DNA of 64,000 nucleotides, taken from CAZODA01 sp964578485 (GTDB lineage Bacteria; Bacteroidota; Bacteroidia; Bacteroidales; Marinilabiliaceae). Location: assembly GCA_964578485.1 (NCBI GenBank), contig CAZODA010000001.1, positions 154,961 through 218,960 of the forward strand, given 5' to 3'. A program made the translations under genes and the position numbers. Positions 36,807-46,089 of the stretch are shown here, piece after piece; position 1 is the first letter of the stretch, and each line of letters starts with the position of its first letter. Below the pieces are notes generated by a model. The model did not search any database, was not told where the DNA came from, and saw only the letters and a list, made by a program, of their open reading frames with translations.

Positions 36807-38411
36807 TCAATATTCAAGCTCTACTGTTATAATACTTTTGGAGGGCATTTCAAAAAGTACTTTTCCATTATCGGGATTAAGTTCTTTTTTGCTTCTGTTA
36901 AGATCAAGCGATGTAGTATATGAAAACACAGATTTAACAGAGCCCGGAGTTATAAGCTCAACACTATAATTATCAAAATCTGTAGTATTAATTATCACCG
37001 CAATTATTTTTCCATCTCCTTTATATGCTGTCACTTTTATCCCTTCTATTGAGAAAGTAAAATCAGCATTAATCCTTTCATATCCTGGTCGGATAAACTT
37101 TGAATATTGAGACATTGCATACCCTCTTTTTAAAATCTCCCCCCTTTGTGTTCCATTTGTACCATCACCAAGGAATGAATAATATCGGCGTATATACCAC
37201 CAGATATATGCATTCCAATTATAGCTCATGCCGTCATGAATATCAAGTAAGAAATCCATAGTTTCATCCCATATAATTTTTGGATTTGTGTTTGAAGTCC
37301 AGTTTTCAGGAATATTTCCACTATCAAGGTTTAAAAGATGTTCGGTCATCCAAAGCTCTTTACCTTTCTCAACAGCCAATGGATAGGGATGTCTGCCACT
37401 TCCATATGTATGAAAACCTATAATATCCAAATTTTTTGCTGCATCAGGGTCATTTAAAATATCATCGGTATATGAATGTTTAAAGTTAAACGATTCTGCC
37501 GCCATAAGCTTTGCTCCGGTAATTGAAGCTGTATGGTTTTTCACAAAATCATACATTTCTTTTATCGTATATTCACAGCCTTCGTAACCAACCTCTATAT
37601 CAGGTTCGTTTTGAACAGAAACAACATCAATTACTGCATCTTTTGAATTCATAAAATCAATGAATTCATTAATATAGTCGGCAAAATCATTATAATGTTC
37701 GTATTTAAGAAAGCCTCCGCCATTAATTGAATTATTACTTTTCCATTTTGCAGGTGGCGACCACGGGCTTGCCAACACTTTAACTCCTCTTTCATTTGCA
37801 TCTTTTATAACATTTACCAAACCTGCCCAATCGTTTTTATTTGATGACAATCTAACACGAAAGATAGATAGTCCAAGCCCTTCATCAGTTCCAAAGGCAA
37901 GTTCCATTTCATTGCTATTTAAATAATCAGAGCCCCATATTGTGTTAGCTCCACCAAAGCCTGCAATGGTCTGATAAGTGATTTCGGGATTAACAACAAG
38001 TTCAAAAGGCTCATCACCAAGTGGAGATTGGTTTAAAACAACTCTCTCACTATATTGTCCGTCTAATGATGAAAGAACTAATTCCTGACTATTTATTTCA
38101 TGAGTTTTGTTGGATAAAAACTCCACCGTTACAGTTGTTCGTTCCGGGCCGCCATCAGGTGAGCCTCCTATTTGTGGAGTTGTTTCAGATATAAATTGTT
38201 GACCTTGTAATACAGCACCACCAAAAACCTTCCATCTTGTATTTGCCCATTCCACTTCTATTTCAAATGAGCCGCCCTTCATCGATAACTCTTTATCTGG
38301 AATAGAATCTTCTACCAGGGAAAGTTGTGTGAATATATTATCGGATTCTTTGGAACAGGAATAAACACCAATTAATACAAAGAAAATAAAAAGCTTAAAA
38401 TATCTTATCAT
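36807..38411 (-). CDS. GH30 xylanase-like lipoprotein with N-terminal BACON-type domain
   Basis: A second GH30_8-like enzyme, 534 residues. The lipobox is VYSC (Cys19). Residues ~30-130 form a BACON-like beta-sandwich (GGSFEIEVEWANTRWKVFGG ... LVLSSLDGQYSERVVLNQS), a spacer or glycan-binding module. The catalytic barrel follows with TIAGFGGANTIWG, ASPWSPPAKWKSNNS, acid/base Glu269 (VSVQNEPD) and nucleophile Glu357 (WMTEHLL), then the usual side domain. Unlike its neighbour GH30 it is surface-lipidated and not T9SS-sorted, so the pair may act at different places. A strong consensus promoter lies about 95 bp upstream, making this the likely first gene of the minus-strand run from 38.4 to 29.5 kb. 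Confidence 0.92.
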   Translation of the reverse strand: MIRYFKLFIFFVLIGVYSCSKESDNIFTQLSLVEDSIPDKELSMKGGSFEIEVEWANTRWKVFGGAVLQGQQFISETTPQIGGSPDGGPERTTVTVEFLSNKTHEINSQELVLSSLDGQYSERVVLNQSPLGDEPFELVVNPEITYQTIAGFGGANTIWGSDYLNSNEMELAFGTDEGLGLSIFRVRLSSNKNDWAGLVNVIKDANERGVKVLASPWSPPAKWKSNNSINGGGFLKYEHYNDFADYINEFIDFMNSKDAVIDVVSVQNEPDIEVGYEGCEYTIKEMYDFVKNHTASITGAKLMAAESFNFKHSYTDDILNDPDAAKNLDIIGFHTYGSGRHPYPLAVEKGKELWMTEHLLNLDSGNIPENWTSNTNPKIIWDETMDFLLDIHDGMSYNWNAYIWWYIRRYYSFLGDGTNGTQRGEILKRGYAMSQYSKFIRPGYERINADFTFSIEGIKVTAYKGDGKIIAVIINTTDFDNYSVELITPGSVKSVFSYTTSLDLNRSKKELNPDNGKVLFEMPSKSIITVELEY

Positions 38412-38504
38412 AACACTTATTGTCTTAAATTTTTATCGAAATTATATTTCACTAATATGAAATCAGTCTGCTAACATTTCTTAGGAATATGATATTTTAT
38501 TTTT

Positions 38505-38537
38505 CAAACTTAGCATAAGCTCAAGCAGTTTGGCAAA
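38505..38537 (-). promoter_or_regulatory. Consensus promoter of the GH30 operon
   Basis: On the minus strand TTTG (38537-38534), a 21-nt spacer and TAAGTTTG (38512-38505) match the Bacteroidota -33/-7 consensus, about 95 bp before the GH30 start. Confidence 0.6.
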
Positions 38538-38778
38538 GGTCAATTTTTGTTAAAGTTTCTTTGATATTACAAGTATAAGCAGGTACTTCCAAGCTTAGGT
38601 TAAAATTTAGATATATAAATTCAGGTTTTAGATATTATCATCTTAAGAAGAGCAATAAATCAATTTTATCTGAGGTTAACACTGTACTACACTATAAATT
38701 GGGGAGTTTTATAAAATTTTTATTTAATTCTTCCGATATTAAAAAACAAAACTGAGTCTTTATTTTTTTAAAATAAAA

Positions 38779-38814
38779 ACAGAAGGAGCCCAATATATTC
38801 AGGACGCCCTCTGT
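38779..38814 (-). terminator. Imperfect hairpin terminator after GH43
   Basis: ACAGAAGGAGCCC and GGACGCCCTCTGT pair at 10 of 13 positions around a 10-nt loop, 93 bp past the GH43 stop. On the minus strand TTTTTATTTT follows. Confidence 0.55.
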
Positions 38815-38906
38815 TTAATACTATTCTAATCGTAAATATTAAATCGTTTTAAACTTTTATAAGTTTAAAAACTAAGATAAAAGTCTCATTAAAATGAGAA
38901 ACTATA

Positions 38907-40478
38907 TTATAAGTTTCCAATTTTATCATTTATATGATAAAAATCAAAATCTACATATCCACCGATATTTTGTGTTGCAAAATTGAACAAACCAAAGCGA
39001 TAACCCATAAAATGTGGTAGTGTATATGCCATTTTTAATGTTCCTCCAATAGAGTTCCAATCCTCACCATTCAGACTATAATAAAAATATGCTTCATCTT
39101 TCAAATCTTTAAAATCACAATCTATTCTGAACCATATATCATTCTGCTCGAGAGCTATTTTATCTGTTTCAACAGCTTCGTTACTATTAACACTTACCAT
39201 TGTTATAAATTTATAAGCATCTTCCATTTTCACTCCCACATAGCCATATTTCCTTTGTAATGCAATCAATCCGGCACAATCGCCATTTTCCATATTGCTA
39301 ACATCAATTTTTATGATAGCAGAGCTTTCGGGACCAAAAGTACGTTGAGTCAACATATTGCGAGCGCTAAGTACATCGTTGTCTATGCGTCCTGTTGTTA
39401 ATCTCAGGAAACCTTTACGTTCATTCAGCGACCAATAATTATTATCAGGATTATGATTCCACTGCCATACTAAAGGCAGATCGCTATCACCCTCAGATCT
39501 ATTAAAATCATCAGAAGCTACAATACCCGGAGCTAATCCTCTATTTGCCGGCAAATTTAAGGTATCAGGAACTTTTCCATCTATACCAAGTATTGGCCAT
39601 CCATCCTCCCATTTTACGGGTACCAGATAAGGAATTCTACCAACTGAGCCGTAATCTCTAAATAGATAAGCATACCAATCACCTTCAGGTGTATCAATGA
39701 GTCCTCCTTGGGCGATTCCTCTATCGCGCAATGCTAATTTACCCTCATAAGGACCTTTTATATTATCGGCACGATGAATTACAACTTTTCTCATTCCACC
39801 TCTAAGCCAGGTAATATTAAACAGATAATATTTCCCATCTCTTTTAAAAAGCTGCGATCCTTCGGCGGGTAGCATTATATTATCCCCTGCCGGTGCACTG
39901 GCATTTTCAATCAGCAGCATTTCGCTACCTTCTTTTATTCCTGTAAGGTCATCTTTAAGCTCCATAAGCGTTATTCTTCCTACCCCGTGGATTATATACA
40001 CTTTTCCGTCATCATCAAAAAATATAGTGTGATCATGTATGCTTGGACTGAAAGAAATTTCTTCCCATTTTCCACTTTCAATATCTGTAGTTTTATAAAT
40101 ATGGGTTTTCCCCGATGTAGAAGCAAAGGTGCTTGCATAATACACACCTTCATGATAGCGTAAACATGGCGCCCATGATCCTGCACCATAAGCATTCTTT
40201 CCATTTTCAAGTCGAAGCAACTCATTATCGGCAAGGGTTTCATAAGCATAACTGACCAATTGCCAATTAACAAGATCTTTCGATTTCATTATAGGAAGCC
40301 CCGGACTCATATGCATAGTAGTACTTGCCATATAATAAGTGTCGCCAACCCTTATCATCGACATATCAGGAACATCAGCAAAAATAATAGGATTTTCAGC
40401 AAAGGCATCTTCAGTTGCTGTCTCTTTACATGCTACCAAGCATAATAATATAGCAAAGCAAAAAAGTAGATTTTTCAT
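38907..40478 (-). CDS. GH43 beta-xylosidase/arabinofuranosidase-like lipoprotein (first of three)
   Basis: A GH43 enzyme of 523 residues, likely releasing xylose or arabinose from xylo-oligosaccharides. The lipobox is LVAC (Cys17). The five-bladed propeller carries the GH43 triad: base Asp35 (FADVPDMS), pKa-setting Asp149 (SIHDHTIFFDDDG) and acid Glu206 (LPAEGSQLF). Residues ~325-523 are the beta-sandwich typical of GH43 C2-type domains (GFLRLTTGRIDNDVL ... GGYVDFDFYHI). It is about 50% alike by eye with the next gene, and both share the ADVPDMS and GGYVD motifs, suggesting an old tandem duplication. It is separated from it by 148 bp with a hairpin. The exact bond cleaved cannot be decided from sequence. 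Confidence 0.9.
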   Translation of the reverse strand: MKNLLFCFAILLCLVACKETATEDAFAENPIIFADVPDMSMIRVGDTYYMASTTMHMSPGLPIMKSKDLVNWQLVSYAYETLADNELLRLENGKNAYGAGSWAPCLRYHEGVYYASTFASTSGKTHIYKTTDIESGKWEEISFSPSIHDHTIFFDDDGKVYIIHGVGRITLMELKDDLTGIKEGSEMLLIENASAPAGDNIMLPAEGSQLFKRDGKYYLFNITWLRGGMRKVVIHRADNIKGPYEGKLALRDRGIAQGGLIDTPEGDWYAYLFRDYGSVGRIPYLVPVKWEDGWPILGIDGKVPDTLNLPANRGLAPGIVASDDFNRSEGDSDLPLVWQWNHNPDNNYWSLNERKGFLRLTTGRIDNDVLSARNMLTQRTFGPESSAIIKIDVSNMENGDCAGLIALQRKYGYVGVKMEDAYKFITMVSVNSNEAVETDKIALEQNDIWFRIDCDFKDLKDEAYFYYSLNGEDWNSIGGTLKMAYTLPHFMGYRFGLFNFATQNIGGYVDFDFYHINDKIGNL

Positions 40479-40569
40479 ATACTTAGATTTAAAACGTTAA
40501 ACAATAAAAACAAAACAAGAAGATCAAATTAACATTTTTGTTTCCAAAAATAAAATTTACTATAAAAAA

Positions 40570-40620
40570 CTCAGGATAGAATCATTATTTAAATTATCAA
40601 TAAAATAATTTAAACCTGAG
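40570..40620 (-). terminator. Two-part hairpin between the tandem GH43 genes
   Basis: TTTAAATTAT (40588-40597) and ATAATTTAAA (40605-40614) pair perfectly, and CTCAGG (40570-40575) pairs with CCTGAG (40615-40620) beyond a 12-nt bulge. It may slow or end transcription from the upstream GH43, or act as a processing site. Confidence 0.4.
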
Positions 40621-40626
40621 AACGCA

Positions 40627-42219
40627 CTAATTAAATCTTTCATAATCAAAAAAATCAACATCCACATAACCACCTGTACCCATGGTGGCATAGTTGAATA
40701 TTGCAAATTTACTTCCCATAAAAAGTCTTCGGTAATCAAAAATCATTTTATATTCAGGCCCTATCTCTATCCAATTTTCATTATCCAAACTATAATAGAA
40801 AGTAGCAATATCTCTATCAAGATTGAAATCGCCATCAATACGTAAAAAGATAGTATTCTGATTAATTTCAACTCTATCCATTTCGTCAACAACAACATTC
40901 AACACACTTTTTGTTGTCTGATCAAGTTCTACACTATTTGTTGTCATTATCAAATAATGCTGATTTTCGCTTTTTACTATCGACAATAATCCGGCATCCC
41001 CGTTAAATGCGCTAAAACCGGCAATATCTCCATCTTTCATATACGAAATATCTAATGCAACAACTCCCCGGCATTTTGGCCCTTCCATACGCTGGGTAAT
41101 AGTATTAGGTGCCAAAAACAAATTATCAACTATTCTGCTGGTTTTTAATCTTAAATATCCCGGACGTTCGCTCAACGACCATGCTTTATTAACAGGATTG
41201 TGATTCCATTGCCAATTGATTTTTAATTTCTCTTCTGAAAAATCATCACTTTCTACTATTCTTTTTCCGGTATCGTAAGTTTTTAAAGGAGTTTGCCAGT
41301 TTAAAGGCACCTTTCCATCTTCATTGCCCAACATAGGCCAATCGTCAACCCACCTAAGGGGCATTAACAAAGGGACACGCCCAACGCCATTTCTGTCTTG
41401 GAAAATCAGACCGTACCAATTTCCATTTTCATCATCAATTATACAACCCTGTCCACAATATGGAAATCCGGCAAAATCATCTTCAAGTATCACTTTTTTC
41501 TCATAGGGGCCGCTAATGTTTTCAGCCCTATAACACAGCTGACGGCGAGGCTTACCCTGTGGCCATGAAATTTTCAATAAATAATAATACCCATTGTGCT
41601 TAATTACCTGACTTCCTTCAAGAAGACCTGTCTCTTCCTGATCCCGTTCAAAAATCTTCATATCAACACCTCCGGGTTCCACATCAGACAAATCACTTTT
41701 TAATTCGGCAAGTTGCCCGGTTCCGTAAAAAACATATATGCGTCCATCATCATCAAAAAAGAGAGAGCCGTCATGGAAATGCCTTGTGCGGGAAACTAAT
41801 TTCCAATCTCCTTTTTCAGGGTCTGAAGTCTGATAAATATAAGACCTGAAAGGATGATCGTTTGGAGAAAACAAAACATAATACAAACCTTTATGATAAC
41901 GAATAGAAGAGGCCCATTGTCCACGTCCATAAACAGTACCATCAATTAAATCATAGCGTGGCGTGTCCTTAAGTTTATTAAAAACATAACTTACAATTTC
42001 CCAATTCACAAGATCTCTGGACTTCATTACAGGTCCACCGGGCATTAAATGCATAGTTGTGCTTATAAGATAAAAATCACTTCCCGATCGTGTGATTGAC
42101 ATATCAGGCACATCGGCCCATAAAACAGGATTGGTGAAAGCTGTAACTGTATTTGTTGGTTTACTTGTGCATAGGGCCAAAACAAAAATTAAGGGCACGA
42201 TAGTAAAAATTCTAAGCAT
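40627..42219 (-). CDS. GH43 beta-xylosidase/arabinofuranosidase-like enzyme (second of three)
   Basis: A GH43 enzyme of 530 residues. I chose the start at 42219 (MLRIFTIVPLIFVLALC) because it opens a proper leader; an ATG 48 bp upstream would precede it with polar residues. Cys17 may be acylated, but the residue before it is Leu, unusual for a lipobox. The triad is base Asp36 (WADVPDMS), Asp150 (FHDGSLFFDDDG) and acid Glu201 (LLEGSQVI). A C-terminal beta-sandwich domain follows (PGYLRLKTSRIVDNLF ... GGYVDVDFF). It is the paralogue of the gene downstream. It is divergent from the GH97 gene across a 463-bp AT-rich region. Confidence 0.88.
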   Translation of the reverse strand: MLRIFTIVPLIFVLALCTSKPTNTVTAFTNPVLWADVPDMSITRSGSDFYLISTTMHLMPGGPVMKSRDLVNWEIVSYVFNKLKDTPRYDLIDGTVYGRGQWASSIRYHKGLYYVLFSPNDHPFRSYIYQTSDPEKGDWKLVSRTRHFHDGSLFFDDDGRIYVFYGTGQLAELKSDLSDVEPGGVDMKIFERDQEETGLLEGSQVIKHNGYYYLLKISWPQGKPRRQLCYRAENISGPYEKKVILEDDFAGFPYCGQGCIIDDENGNWYGLIFQDRNGVGRVPLLMPLRWVDDWPMLGNEDGKVPLNWQTPLKTYDTGKRIVESDDFSEEKLKINWQWNHNPVNKAWSLSERPGYLRLKTSRIVDNLFLAPNTITQRMEGPKCRGVVALDISYMKDGDIAGFSAFNGDAGLLSIVKSENQHYLIMTTNSVELDQTTKSVLNVVVDEMDRVEINQNTIFLRIDGDFNLDRDIATFYYSLDNENWIEIGPEYKMIFDYRRLFMGSKFAIFNYATMGTGGYVDVDFFDYERFN

Positions 42220-42682
42220 GGCTATAATTTGTAGTGAATTATAATTATTTGTTTTTTCTTCAGTCATTAGTGAAAAAACTATTTATGTAAAACAAAGTCC
42301 TTAAAAAATATAACTTCAGTTATTAATAGAAAAACTGACCTTATGCTTCATAAAAATGAAGACAAAAGCTCAAATCAAAAATAAACAATCTCCTACCGGT
42401 CAATGTTAAATATTGGATAATTTGTTTATAATTATAAATATTCCTAAAAATAATAATGCCCCAATAGCAAGCAATTAGGAATTATCTGTACTATTGTCTG
42501 ATTTTTTAAATCAAATATCTATTTTTAAAAGTTTTGGCAATGAATATGAAGTAATTTAAAAGTCCTGTTCAGACAAGTTGAATTGTGGAATAAAGTTTGA
42601 ATAGATCTTGTGTAAAATAGGATTTAAAAAATTCTAATTAATTAAAAAAAATATTTTAGGAATATAATTTTAAATTTATCTT
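42220..42682. promoter_or_regulatory. Divergent promoter region, GH43 / GH97
   Basis: A 463-bp AT-rich region between divergent genes. A minus-strand TATTTTTG (42376-42383) with TTG 17 bp upstream is a weak promoter candidate for GH43. No convincing plus-strand promoter was found for GH97. Confidence 0.35.
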
Positions 42683-44629
42683 ATGAAGAAAATTGTTTTT
42701 ACTCTTGTTGTTTTATTCTTTTTTCTTACTTCTTTTTTAGCGTATTCACATCAGGTTGCCGACATTAAAAGCCCGGATGGAATGCTTCATTTAAAAATCC
42801 TTGTTGAAAACGAACAGGCCTTTTATTCAATCAGCTATAATGGAAAGAATATATTAGAAAATTCACCTTTAGGTTTATTTACTAATGAAGGAGATTTTAG
42901 TTCGGGATTGAGTTTTGTTGAATCTTTTAGTTCAAAAGTAAATAATGCTTATATACAAGACAGAATAAAACGCTCTGTCATAAATTATAATGCCAATTCG
43001 CTTAAATGTACATTTTCTAATGCTGATAATAAGGATATATCTCTTTATTTTGAAGTTGGCAATAACGATATCGCCTTTCGCTATGAACTTCCTGCATGGG
43101 GAGAAACCATGGCCTGTGTAATAGAAAAGGAATTGACAGGTTTTAAGTTTCCAGGCACCACCACAAGTTATCTATCGCCTATGATGAAACCTATGACTGC
43201 ATTTGCTCGCACTTCACCAAGTTATGAAAGTGGCTATGAAGCAGGTTTAACAATTGATCAAAATCTATCTCATGAGGGCTATGTATTCCCGGGTTTATTT
43301 AATATCGATAATCATTCCTGGGTTTTATTATCTGAAACCGGAGTGAGGAGTCTTTCATGTGCCTCACATTTAAGCAATTACAGCAAAGGGCTTTTTACTA
43401 TTGCTTACCCCAATCCTTTACAAAACAACGGTTTTGGAAGTAGTGGTTCACAAATAGGCTTACCCGGTGTTAGCCCTTGGCGAACCATTACAGTTGGAGA
43501 AAATTTAAAGCCCATTGTTGAAACGACAATTCCTTGGGATATTGTTGAACCTTTATATAAATCATCAAAAAAATATGAATTCGGGCGAAGCACATGGAGC
43601 TGGATAATCTGGCAGGATGGAAGCATGAATTATTCTGATCAGATTAAATATATTAATCTTGCTGCTGATTTGGATTTTGAGTTTATATTAATTGATGCCT
43701 GGTGGGATAGCAATATTGGATACAGCAAAATAGAAGAGCTGATAAAATATGCAGATTCAAAGGGCGTTGGAGTATTTTTATGGTATAATTCAAATGGTTC
43801 TTTTAATGATGCCTTTCAAACGCCCAAAAATAAAATGAACAACTCTATTGAAAGGAAAAAAGAAATGCAATGGTTACGCGATGCCGGGGTAAAAGGTATA
43901 AAAGTGGATTTCCTTGGAGGTGATAAGCAGGAGACCATGAGACTTTATGAAGATATACTTTCTGATGCAAATGATTATGGACTAATGGTTAACTTCCATG
44001 GCTCAACTTTACCACGTGGCTGGGAGCGTATGTATCCAAACTTTGTAGGTTGTGAAGCAGTTTTAGCTTCTGAAATGTTGGTTTTTAATCAGAACGTAAG
44101 AAATGATGAAGCTTTTTATGCCACTCTTCATCCTTTTATTCGTAATTCAGTAGCCTCAATGGAGTTTGGCGGAGTTATACTGAACAAATACTTAAACAAA
44201 GGAAATAGTAATGGGCAAAAACGCTTAACAAGCGATATTTTTCAATTAGCCACCGGAATTTTATTTCAAAATCCCGTTCAATTTTTTGCTTTAACACCAA
44301 ACAACTTATATGAAGCCCCTTCTTTTATTATTGATTTTATGCAAAAAATCCCAACCCTATGGGACGACACAAAATATATAGCCGGTTTTCCGGGTAAATA
44401 CGCAGTTCTCGCCCGCAGGCATGGGAAGTCATGGTATGTTGCCGGCGTTAATGCCGAAAAGGTTTCCAAAAAACTTGATCTTGAACTGCCTATGCTGGCA
44501 GGAGAAACTGTTTCATTATATAATGATAAAAAAGATGGTTCACCCTATTTTGAAAAAGTTAAAATTTCAAAAGACGGTCGCTTTACAGTATTAATACAGC
44601 CAAATGGAGGCTTTGTAATAAGCCCCTAA
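42683..44629 (+). CDS. GH97 glycoside hydrolase, retaining (alpha-galactosidase-like) type
   Basis: A 648-residue GH97 enzyme with signal peptide (about 1-22), an N-terminal beta-sandwich (~25-270), the catalytic (beta/alpha)8 barrel (~280-560) and a small C-terminal beta-domain. The motif GIKVDFLGGDKQ supplies Asp409, the position of the nucleophile in retaining members such as BT1871; inverting SusB-type enzymes lack it. HGSTLPRGWERMYPNFVGCE and ASEM supply the second acid region. In a xylan/pectin locus an alpha-galactosidase or beta-L-arabinopyranosidase role is plausible. It lies 112 bp upstream of an SGNH esterase gene on the same strand. Periplasmic location is expected. Confidence 0.92.
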   Translation: MKKIVFTLVVLFFFLTSFLAYSHQVADIKSPDGMLHLKILVENEQAFYSISYNGKNILENSPLGLFTNEGDFSSGLSFVESFSSKVNNAYIQDRIKRSVINYNANSLKCTFSNADNKDISLYFEVGNNDIAFRYELPAWGETMACVIEKELTGFKFPGTTTSYLSPMMKPMTAFARTSPSYESGYEAGLTIDQNLSHEGYVFPGLFNIDNHSWVLLSETGVRSLSCASHLSNYSKGLFTIAYPNPLQNNGFGSSGSQIGLPGVSPWRTITVGENLKPIVETTIPWDIVEPLYKSSKKYEFGRSTWSWIIWQDGSMNYSDQIKYINLAADLDFEFILIDAWWDSNIGYSKIEELIKYADSKGVGVFLWYNSNGSFNDAFQTPKNKMNNSIERKKEMQWLRDAGVKGIKVDFLGGDKQETMRLYEDILSDANDYGLMVNFHGSTLPRGWERMYPNFVGCEAVLASEMLVFNQNVRNDEAFYATLHPFIRNSVASMEFGGVILNKYLNKGNSNGQKRLTSDIFQLATGILFQNPVQFFALTPNNLYEAPSFIIDFMQKIPTLWDDTKYIAGFPGKYAVLARRHGKSWYVAGVNAEKVSKKLDLELPMLAGETVSLYNDKKDGSPYFEKVKISKDGRFTVLIQPNGGFVISP

Positions 44630-44741
44630 TCAACAATCAAACGGATTATTTCAAAATAATGGAGATATAAATTGTTTTAATTAAAGGGAGCTACTAAATT
44701 CAGATTCCTATTTTAATATTTAATGTCAATATACTAATACT

Positions 44742-45986
44742 ATGTCAAAAGCAACATTTCTAATAAATCGTTATAGCCTTTTCTTCCTGACAATATCATT
44801 GATATTTATAAATTCATTTAGTCTATTAGGACAAGCAAGCGACTGCGCCTCAGCGAACTGGGTTGGGACTTGGGCAACAGCACCGCAGTTAGTTGAACCA
44901 CATAACATGCCGCCAAAGCCGGGTTTAACAAACAATTCATTAAGACAGATTGTAAGGGTTTCGATAGGTGGTGAAAAATTAAGACTAAAACTCAGCAACG
45001 AGTTCAGTAAAGATCCTATCACTATCAAATCGGTACAAATAGCTGTATCAACAGGAGCTTCTGCTATTGATGTATCAAGCAATAAAGAGCTGAAATTTAA
45101 GGGATCTGCTGAAGTCATCATAAAAGAAGGAGAAGCTGTTTTATCAGACCCCATTGATTTTCACTTGGATGCAAGGATGGACCTTGCCATTACTACATAT
45201 TACGGCGAAACATCTTTAACAGTAAGCGGACATCCGGGATCACGCACAACTTCGTATTTAATAGAAGGAAACTCACCTTCTGTTACTGATTTTTCTGAAT
45301 CTGTAGAAACAGATCATTGGTATAATATCAACAGAATTGATGTAATGGCATCCGAAGATGCATCGGCTATTGCCATTCTTGGCAATTCAATTACCGATGG
45401 CAGGGGTTCAATTACAAACAAACAAAACCGCTGGCCTGATATACTGTCTGAAGAGTTGCTCAAAGATCCAAAATCCAATAATATAGGAGTATTAAATTTG
45501 GGGATTGGTGGAAATGCAATATTAGTAGGAGGTTTAGGACCAACCGGACTCAAAAGATTTGAAAGAGATATTATAGAACAACCAGGAGTAAAATGGATGA
45601 TAATTTATCATGGCGTAAATGATATTGGAGGAGTAAGATCAGCTGAAATGGCAGAAAAAAGAGCCCAAGACCTTATTACTGCATATAAATTAATGGCCAA
45701 TACAGCGAAAGAAAACAATATAGTAGTTTTTGGAGCAACTATATTGCCTTTCAAAGGTAATGGATATTACAATGAACACAGTGAACATTGCCGTAATTTG
45801 GTTAACAACTGGATACTCAATAATGACCTATTTGAAGCGGTTATTGACTTCGCAACAGTTCTACAACATCCTGATGATCCATTGCGCATAATTTCATCAT
45901 TCCAAAATGATGGCTTGCACCCAGATGCAGAAGGATATCAAAAAATGGGAAAAGCAGCGGCTGAAGTGTTTTTATTGAATTTGTAG
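44742..45986 (+). CDS. Secreted SGNH/GDSL hydrolase, probable carbohydrate esterase
   Basis: A 414-residue secreted esterase. Signal peptide about 1-31 (SFSLLGQASDC). Residues ~38-205 form a beta-rich N-terminal domain starting NWVGTWATAPQLVEP. The SGNH domain follows with nucleophile Ser216 in ILGNSITDG, Gly in NLGIGGNAI, Asn in HGVNDIGG and the Asp390/His393 pair in NDGLHPDAEGY. This layout is common for deacetylases encoded in polysaccharide utilisation loci, for example on acetylated xylan or pectin. The substrate here is inferred from the neighbours. The gene follows GH97 after 112 bp. Its TAG stop is directly followed by a degenerate REP-like stem (CGCCA/TGGCG). Confidence 0.88.
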   Translation: MSKATFLINRYSLFFLTISLIFINSFSLLGQASDCASANWVGTWATAPQLVEPHNMPPKPGLTNNSLRQIVRVSIGGEKLRLKLSNEFSKDPITIKSVQIAVSTGASAIDVSSNKELKFKGSAEVIIKEGEAVLSDPIDFHLDARMDLAITTYYGETSLTVSGHPGSRTTSYLIEGNSPSVTDFSESVETDHWYNINRIDVMASEDASAIAILGNSITDGRGSITNKQNRWPDILSEELLKDPKSNNIGVLNLGIGGNAILVGGLGPTGLKRFERDIIEQPGVKWMIIYHGVNDIGGVRSAEMAEKRAQDLITAYKLMANTAKENNIVVFGATILPFKGNGYYNEHSEHCRNLVNNWILNNDLFEAVIDFATVLQHPDDPLRIISSFQNDGLHPDAEGYQKMGKAAAEVFLLNL

Positions 45987-46040
45987 GACGTCGCCAGTGT
46001 ATGGCGCTGACGAATAGGGCATTTAGAGATTGTTCATTTG

Positions 46041-46062
46041 GAGACAGGGCATGCCCTGTCTC
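46041..46062. repeat. REP palindrome 1
   Basis: A perfect 22-bp palindrome, GAGACAGGGCA joined to its own reverse complement, followed by TAC. It lies 28 bp upstream of the RAYT gene; related copies are at 46414 and 46998. Confidence 0.85.
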
Positions 46063-46089
46063 TACTAATACCATAAAATCACAAAAATA

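Larger units (their letters stand above)
38412..38906. other. Non-coding stretch with promoter and terminator
   Basis: A 495-bp gap between the lipidated GH30 and a GH43 gene on the same strand. It holds the GH43 terminator (38779-38814) and the GH30 promoter (38505-38537). The middle (38540-38770) is AT-rich with no other recognised signal. Confidence 0.6.

Noticed and set aside
44771..45154. 127-codon minus-strand frame inside the SGNH hydrolase gene
   Set aside because: Shadow of a well-supported esterase with intact motifs.
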